Position numbers and translations under genes: made by a program. A DNA stretch of 10,051 nucleotides, from positions 1 through 10,051 of the forward strand of contig JAITJR010000082.1 in NCBI GenBank assembly GCA_031278855.1, given 5' to 3'. This DNA is from Mycoplasmataceae bacterium. GTDB lineage: Bacteria; Bacillota_I; Bacilli_A; Mycoplasmatales; Mycoplasmoidaceae. Positions 5,497-10,051 of this stretch are shown one piece after another (the stretch's first letter is position 1; each line of letters starts with the position of its first letter). The notes beneath the pieces are model-generated. The model worked only from the letters and a program-made list of their open reading frames with translations. It was not told the origin of the DNA and searched no databases.

Positions 5497-6729
5497 ATGA
5501 AGAAAAATAAAAAGATTTATTGCACATTAGGATTAATTATGACACCATTACTTACTGTTGGTGTTGCTGGACCAATAATTGCTTGTCATTTGAATAATAC
5601 CGCTGTAAAATCAACCACTACCATCAGTATCAATACTGTAATACCTGCAAACACTAGTATTGGGGAAATTCAAATTGTTGATGGTCTTACTGCTCCTACA
5701 GAAAAACAAATATTAGGCACAATCAATGTTTGAATTGCAAGTCAATCAGCTGAAACAAAAGCAAAATGACACATTAATCAAGTTTATTGCAACGATATCC
5801 AAACTGGAGGTTGTAAGATTCTTGTACAATCATGGTCGCCAGATTATGATACATCATCATATACTAACGTAGTCTATTCTACGAAAACACCGACACAAAA
5901 AAAGTCTTTAAGGGAAGCACTAACTGGTAGTTCGACTGGAACAGATGCTGTAATTTTAAACAATATTAGTAGCGGTAGCGGAGGTGGAACGTTTGATACT
6001 TGATTAAAGACACAAAATGCTACTAACATAAGTTCTCTTAAAGGAGACAACAAAAAAACAGCACTTTTACGTTGGTTGGATAATAGCAATTTATATAATA
6101 ATGGCTTACACATTAACCAAATTGATGTAACTACTCCATTAAGTTGAGACGCCACCAATAATCAATATTCTTTTGTCATCAATGCTAAAAGTGGATCAAA
6201 TATTTATACAAATGATTCACTAACAGTAGCTTTTAAAGTTGGTCGAATTAATATAAATGGCATCTCAGATTTAACTAAAAGATTATCTTTTGTAATTACT
6301 CCTAGTACACAAGAAATTTATAGTCAATTTACTTATGTAAACAGTACTAAAATAACATCAACTAATTTACCATTTGAGAATTTTGATTTTACAAGCCTTA
6401 CAAAAGATGGTGTAACTTTTACTGTTAATGGTAACGAATATTATGAAACTAGTACAGGTGTAACACTATCATGATCTGCTACTGAACCTGTTGCATTATC
6501 AACTGTAATAAGCAGTACTGATTTAGGTGCTTTACCTGAAGATCCACGTGATCATGATGACATTAAGTATTTAGTAGGACAAGCAAATTCAAGCTACCCA
6601 ATTGAATGAAACGATATTACAATCGGAGAAATCAATGCTACTAATCATATGGTAGTTTTAACACCAAAAGCTGGTTCGATTTACTATACATCTAATGCAG
6701 TTACTATTACATGGTCATTGCTATCTTAA
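5497..6729 (+). CDS. Surface lipoprotein 1
   Basis: A 410-residue protein with a lipoprotein signal peptide: basic start MKKNKKIYCT, hydrophobic core to residue 29, and lipobox IIA-C with Cys30 as the lipidation site. The mature chain is rich in Ser, Thr and Asn with predicted beta strands. The segment LSTVISSTDLGALPEDP (about 341-357) opens a domain whose TDLGA motif recurs in the next gene. Such domains, with T-LG-L followed by an Ile/Leu-rich helix and VT--I strands, are common in mollicute surface lipoproteins. Trp is encoded by TGA at several places. AGGGG at 5486-5490 supports the ATG. It is likely displayed on the membrane and antigenic; adhesion or nutrient binding is speculation. First gene of a three-gene operon. 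Confidence 0.88.
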
Positions 6730-6754
6730 ACATTAACAATTTGAAAACACACTG

Positions 6755-7711
6755 ATGCTTAAGAATCCATGCGCAAAAAAATTATTTAACATTTTATTTA
6801 TTATCACTGGTTTAATAACAGGATATGTTTTTTGAGGGTTTTTGTTTGGTTGCAGTTCTACTCCCAAAATTATACCTAGTATTGTATTGAGTATTGATCG
6901 TAACCCAACCATTAGTTTTAATTCCACTGCTCATCGTGATGCCACAATTAAATTACAATTTCAAAAAATTAAATTTAGTGAAATATCTATGGTTTACCGT
7001 GATGACATCAAATCCCAATCTGGTTTGACATATAGAAATTTTTTAGAAATAACTATTCCTTCCAATACCGACGATACTGCCGTTATTAATATTTCATTTA
7101 AGAACGATATTCCCGAGTGTGACTTTACTAGTTTTCATTTATATCTACAGGCAGTAAGCAACGACATTAAAAGTAATGAAATTTTCATCAGTGTATTTTT
7201 GGTTCAACAAAATCTAAGTGATATTTTTACCCAAACTGATTTAGGTGCTTTTATCATTTCTCCAACTGAACCCGAAATTTTAAATAAAGCCATCGCCTTG
7301 AATCCTAAATATAATCCCAATGAATTTGATAACGAATCATTAAGTATCATATTGATTAGTAATCAGTCAGCAAAACTATCATGTAGTGATCAAGATTTAT
7401 GAATTGGCGAAGTAACATTGACTTGAACAATCTCAAACACCGAAGATGTGAATGACATAATTAAAGTTACAGATTTATCAGAAGGCGGTACTCATGCTTT
7501 TGTTGAATGGCCATCATTTAGCGATATTATTTGACGTGTCACAGTCTTAAATCCTGAACATACTGAAGCTTGATACAACACTAGTTTTTGGCCTTATGTA
7601 AATTTACAAATTAATGCTGTCGGAACTACACCGCAGGCTACTGTCACTGGCTTGATTCCTCATTGAAAAAATAGCGTTACATTAAGTTTTCTGGTCGAGA
7701 ACGGAGCATAG
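6755..7711 (+). CDS. Surface lipoprotein 2
   Basis: A 318-residue protein. The ATG at 6755 gives a signal peptide with basic start MLKNPCAKK, a hydrophobic core containing a TGA-coded Trp27, and lipobox LFG-C (Cys33). The standard code breaks at that TGA and would wrongly suggest a start at TTG 6842, next to the lipidation Cys. Residues about 155-168 (LSDIFTQTDLGAFI) repeat the TDLGA motif of the preceding lipoprotein. An exact 17-base match (6517-6533 and 7235-7251) points to a related domain. The C-terminal half is rich in Trp and Thr with strand-like alternation. No Shine-Dalgarno is seen in the 25-base gap after the first gene, so it may rely on coupling. Function unknown beyond a surface lipoprotein. 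Confidence 0.85.
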
Positions 7712-7713
7712 TT

Positions 7714-9933
7714 ATGAGAAAAAAGAAAACATGATTATCGTTAGTTATGATTGGTTCCATTGCTGTTTTTCCAATTGTGAATGAAATAGTAAGATCAGAT
7801 GATTCCATTAATAAAACATTAATGACAAGTTCTAGTGATAATGTTAAATTTGATTTAAGTACCTTAACTGGTAATAGTTTAAATGAAACATTTACAAGTC
7901 AACCAAGTAACAATACGTTATTACGTGCTTTTTTTAATCAGTACAAAGACCAAATAGGCGGGACTTATTACAACCAAGTTTTTATTACTAACGATACAGT
8001 AAATAAAGAATTTAGCATAACTGCTTATGATTGAGCTCCCAATGTATCTGGCACTAAGACAAATATTAGTTACATCGTAAACATTACCCCAATTGAGGAT
8101 TTAACCACAATATTTGGAGGTGCCAGTTATACGTTGTATAGCGATCCAACCGAATCTCCTTGGAAAAAAACACCTGCCAAAATGGACTTTATTAACGCCA
8201 TTAAAAGCAAAGCCGAATCATTTGCCGCTATCGACTTCAATCAAATCACTGTTAATCCAGAAAATATGGAATACGACACAAGCAATGAATTGTATTACAT
8301 CACCATAGCTGCTGCTCCAAATTCTAATAAATACGCGGGAAGTGTAAATATTTATTTTGCACTTTATCAAGTTACAATTAATTTTTTAGGGTTAAATTTT
8401 AAATTCGATGCCGACATTAGTGATCAATATTATCCCACTGTCGAAGGGAATGTTATCACCTTAAATTATGATGGCGAATATAATGTGACAGACGATGGTA
8501 CAAATGTAAGCGATCGTAGTATTAACGTTCCTGATAACTATACAAATACGGTAATCAATTTGGTTGGAAATACCATCAATATCAATCCAACTAGTGATGC
8601 AAGTTCAATCACATTGGGTGAGAATACCAATGTAAATATTAGAATTAATGCTCCTTCATTAAATTTCAAAGGGGCTGCTGGATATGCTGGAATAAGAGTC
8701 CCATATTCATCAACATTAACATTAGATGGTAGTTCCAACATTACTTGCACGGGCGGTGCCACTACGACAAGATGTGGAGCAGGGATCGGCGGAGTGGTAA
8801 CAACAGATTCTGGTCCTGGTGGTGATGATTCGATTTTAAACTGTGGAACCGTTAACATCTTGGGAACTGTTTCAGTCACTGCTACTGGTAACGTATCAAC
8901 TGCTTATGACAAAGGTGGTGCATCAACTGGCATCGGTGGGGCTGGATGTTCTTATGGATATGGTGGTAAATGTAAAAAAGTTTATATTGATACAACTGGA
9001 ACGATAACCGCTAAAGGTGGTGGTTATGGTATTAGTACTTATACCTATGGAGGTAGTGCGCCAGGTATAGGTGGTGGTAATGTTGGTAGTTATGATAATA
9101 ACCCAAAATACGGAGGCGATTTAGAAAGTATTGAAATTCATAATGGAACTGTATATGTACAGAACGGAGATTCCAACAAATCTTCAATTGGTTCTGGTTC
9201 AGTAATTGGTGGCGGATCAGTCGCAACTGGAACAGCCACAGCGATGCAAAATACAATGATAGCTGGCTCTTTAAGAAATTTTCTGATGACCGGAGGTACT
9301 TTGATTTGTAAGGAAACTACGACAGCATTTTATAGTTATTGTGGTATTGGAGCAATCATTGGTGGCGGCGGAGTTGTTAAAACTCAATCTGGGAAACCAA
9401 CAGATGCTTCAAATTTCACTAGTGGCGGACTTGATCACATCAATATTTCTGGTGGCAGTATCTATCTGATCAAAAATTTAAATCTTGATGCAACAAAAAA
9501 TGTTAAAGCCACATTGCAAACAGTCGGTAGAGGTTCAATTAATTTTCTAGTGGATAATGCTGTACCATCAGATGCTACATGTCATGGTGGAAGTATTGGT
9601 ACTTTTAAAGTTTCGAATGCTTCGATTTTGATGAATAAATATGTTGTCGACAAACAACCAGTTGACGAAGCTGGACATACGCTTTATCCATGTTATGTCC
9701 CTAATGCTATCAACGGAAATGTTACATCTGGACACACATTAACAATCCCAAGTATTCAGTACACATCAAATCTTGTTAATTTTACCACTTACGATCCCAA
9801 CGCTCAATATAGTGGTGTAATTTATTTACCAATTGGTTCTTATAACGACATCATGATTAACGGTACTACATATCATGCTGAAGTAACTGACATTACCACT
9901 CCAACTGCAACTCATAACATTGTTTTAGCTTAA
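7714..9933 (+). CDS. Secreted glycine-rich solenoid-like surface protein
   Basis: A 739-residue protein starting 2 bases after the previous stop, with GGAG at 7703-7706. MRKKKTWLSLVMIGSIAVFP is a Sec signal or uncleaved anchor and no lipobox follows. Residues about 40-240 resemble the beta-rich modules of mollicute surface lipoproteins. From about 245 to 620 the chain is Gly-, Thr- and Ser-rich with repeated strand-turn units. IGG/IGGG motifs recur at residues 358, 407, 452, 498 and 549, spaced 45-51 residues, with flanking units such as GTVNILGTVSVTATG and GTITAKGGGYGIS. This pattern recalls right-handed beta-helix carbohydrate-binding or adhesin domains of gut Firmicutes and Bacteroidetes. 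Around ten Cys occur in the repeat region. The internal ATG at 8134 is not the start. The stop codon touches 16S rRNA sequence, so the true C-terminus may be altered. Confidence 0.85.
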
Positions 9934-10051
9934 GTTCTCGTAGGGGTACCTTGTTACGACTTAACTCCAATCACCACTCCTACCCTAGACGTTCGCCTCC
10001 TTGCGGTTAGCAAAACGGTTTTAGGTATTAGCGGCTCTCATAGTTTGACGG
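9934..10051 (-). rRNA. rrs: 16S rRNA 3' region, lacking the extreme 3' end
   Basis: The reverse complement reads as the end of a mycoplasmal 16S rRNA: CCGTCAAACTATGAGAG, later GTGATTGGAGTTAAGTCGTA, then ACAAGGTACCCCTACGAGAAC. The universal 1492R site is intact (TACCTTGTTACGACTT, 9947-9962). A normal mollicute gene continues with about 24 more bases, including the 3' strand of helix 45 and GGATCACCTCC. Here the match stops at 9934, right after the AGAA loop of helix 45, and the next bases are the stop codon of the surface protein. No spacer or 23S gene follows to the left. The gene runs out of the window on the right. It is a truncated copy or an assembly junction. Confidence 0.93.

Noticed and set aside
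5874-6158. Minus-strand 94-aa frame under lipoprotein 1
   Set aside because: Antisense shadow of a clearly coding frame.
6842-7402. A start for lipoprotein 2 at TTG 6842
   Set aside because: It only appears if TGA is a stop. With TGA as Trp the frame extends to ATG 6755 and gains a full lipoprotein signal peptide.
8538-8879. Minus-strand 113-aa frame under the large surface gene
   Set aside because: A shadow of the glycine/threonine-rich coding strand, with no ribosome site and no recognisable protein features.
8134-9933. A separate 599-aa gene starting at 8134
   Set aside because: It is the internal part of the frame beginning at ATG 7714, which has a Shine-Dalgarno and a signal peptide and reads through TGA codons.

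Overview
The window comes from a mollicute (Mycoplasma/Ureaplasma-type bacterium) that reads TGA as tryptophan. RecU, the amino-acid permease, the Fic-like protein and all three surface proteins continue through in-frame TGA codons. The DNA is AT-rich and genes are short and tightly packed. The last 118 bases are the 3' part of a 16S rRNA gene on the minus strand; from memory its sequence fits the pneumoniae/Ureaplasma side of the Mycoplasmas, which I could not check by alignment.

Layout. 1-470: no convincing protein gene, but many inverted repeats, two hairpins with T-tracts and one intrinsic terminator. 476-883: a decayed toxin-antitoxin pair, with a RelB/DinJ-type antitoxin tail and a YafQ-type RNase toxin broken by a frameshift and a nonsense codon. 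1013-1740 (+): recU (Holliday junction resolvase), carrying a 28-bp perfect palindrome near its start, then a 42-residue one-span membrane protein. 1737-3214 (-): a three-gene operon (130-aa unknown protein, Fic-domain protein split at an A7 tract, ribbon-helix-helix protein) behind a promoter overlapped by four GTNNAC boxes. 3323-5284 (-): ridA and an APC-family amino-acid permease, probably one transcript. 5334-9933 (+): a surface-protein operon of two lipoproteins and a 739-aa secreted protein with a glycine-rich solenoid-like region. Its leader holds a promoter, a (CA)9 microsatellite inside a 15-codon mini-ORF, and a strong terminator upstream of the first gene. 9934-10051 (-): 16S rRNA 3' region, lacking the end of helix 45 and the anti-Shine-Dalgarno tail.

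How the parts may work together. The ridA-permease operon and the surface operon diverge from one intergenic region with overlapping -35 elements. The surface operon looks built for variable expression, since the microsatellite and the terminator both sit between its only visible promoter and its first start codon. The Fic/ribbon-helix-helix operon looks like a self-regulated toxin-antitoxin-like module with an extra unknown gene. The most suspicious point is the junction at 9933/9934, where a surface-protein stop codon abuts a 16S gene missing its last ~24 bases. This is either a chimeric assembly or a non-functional rRNA fragment.
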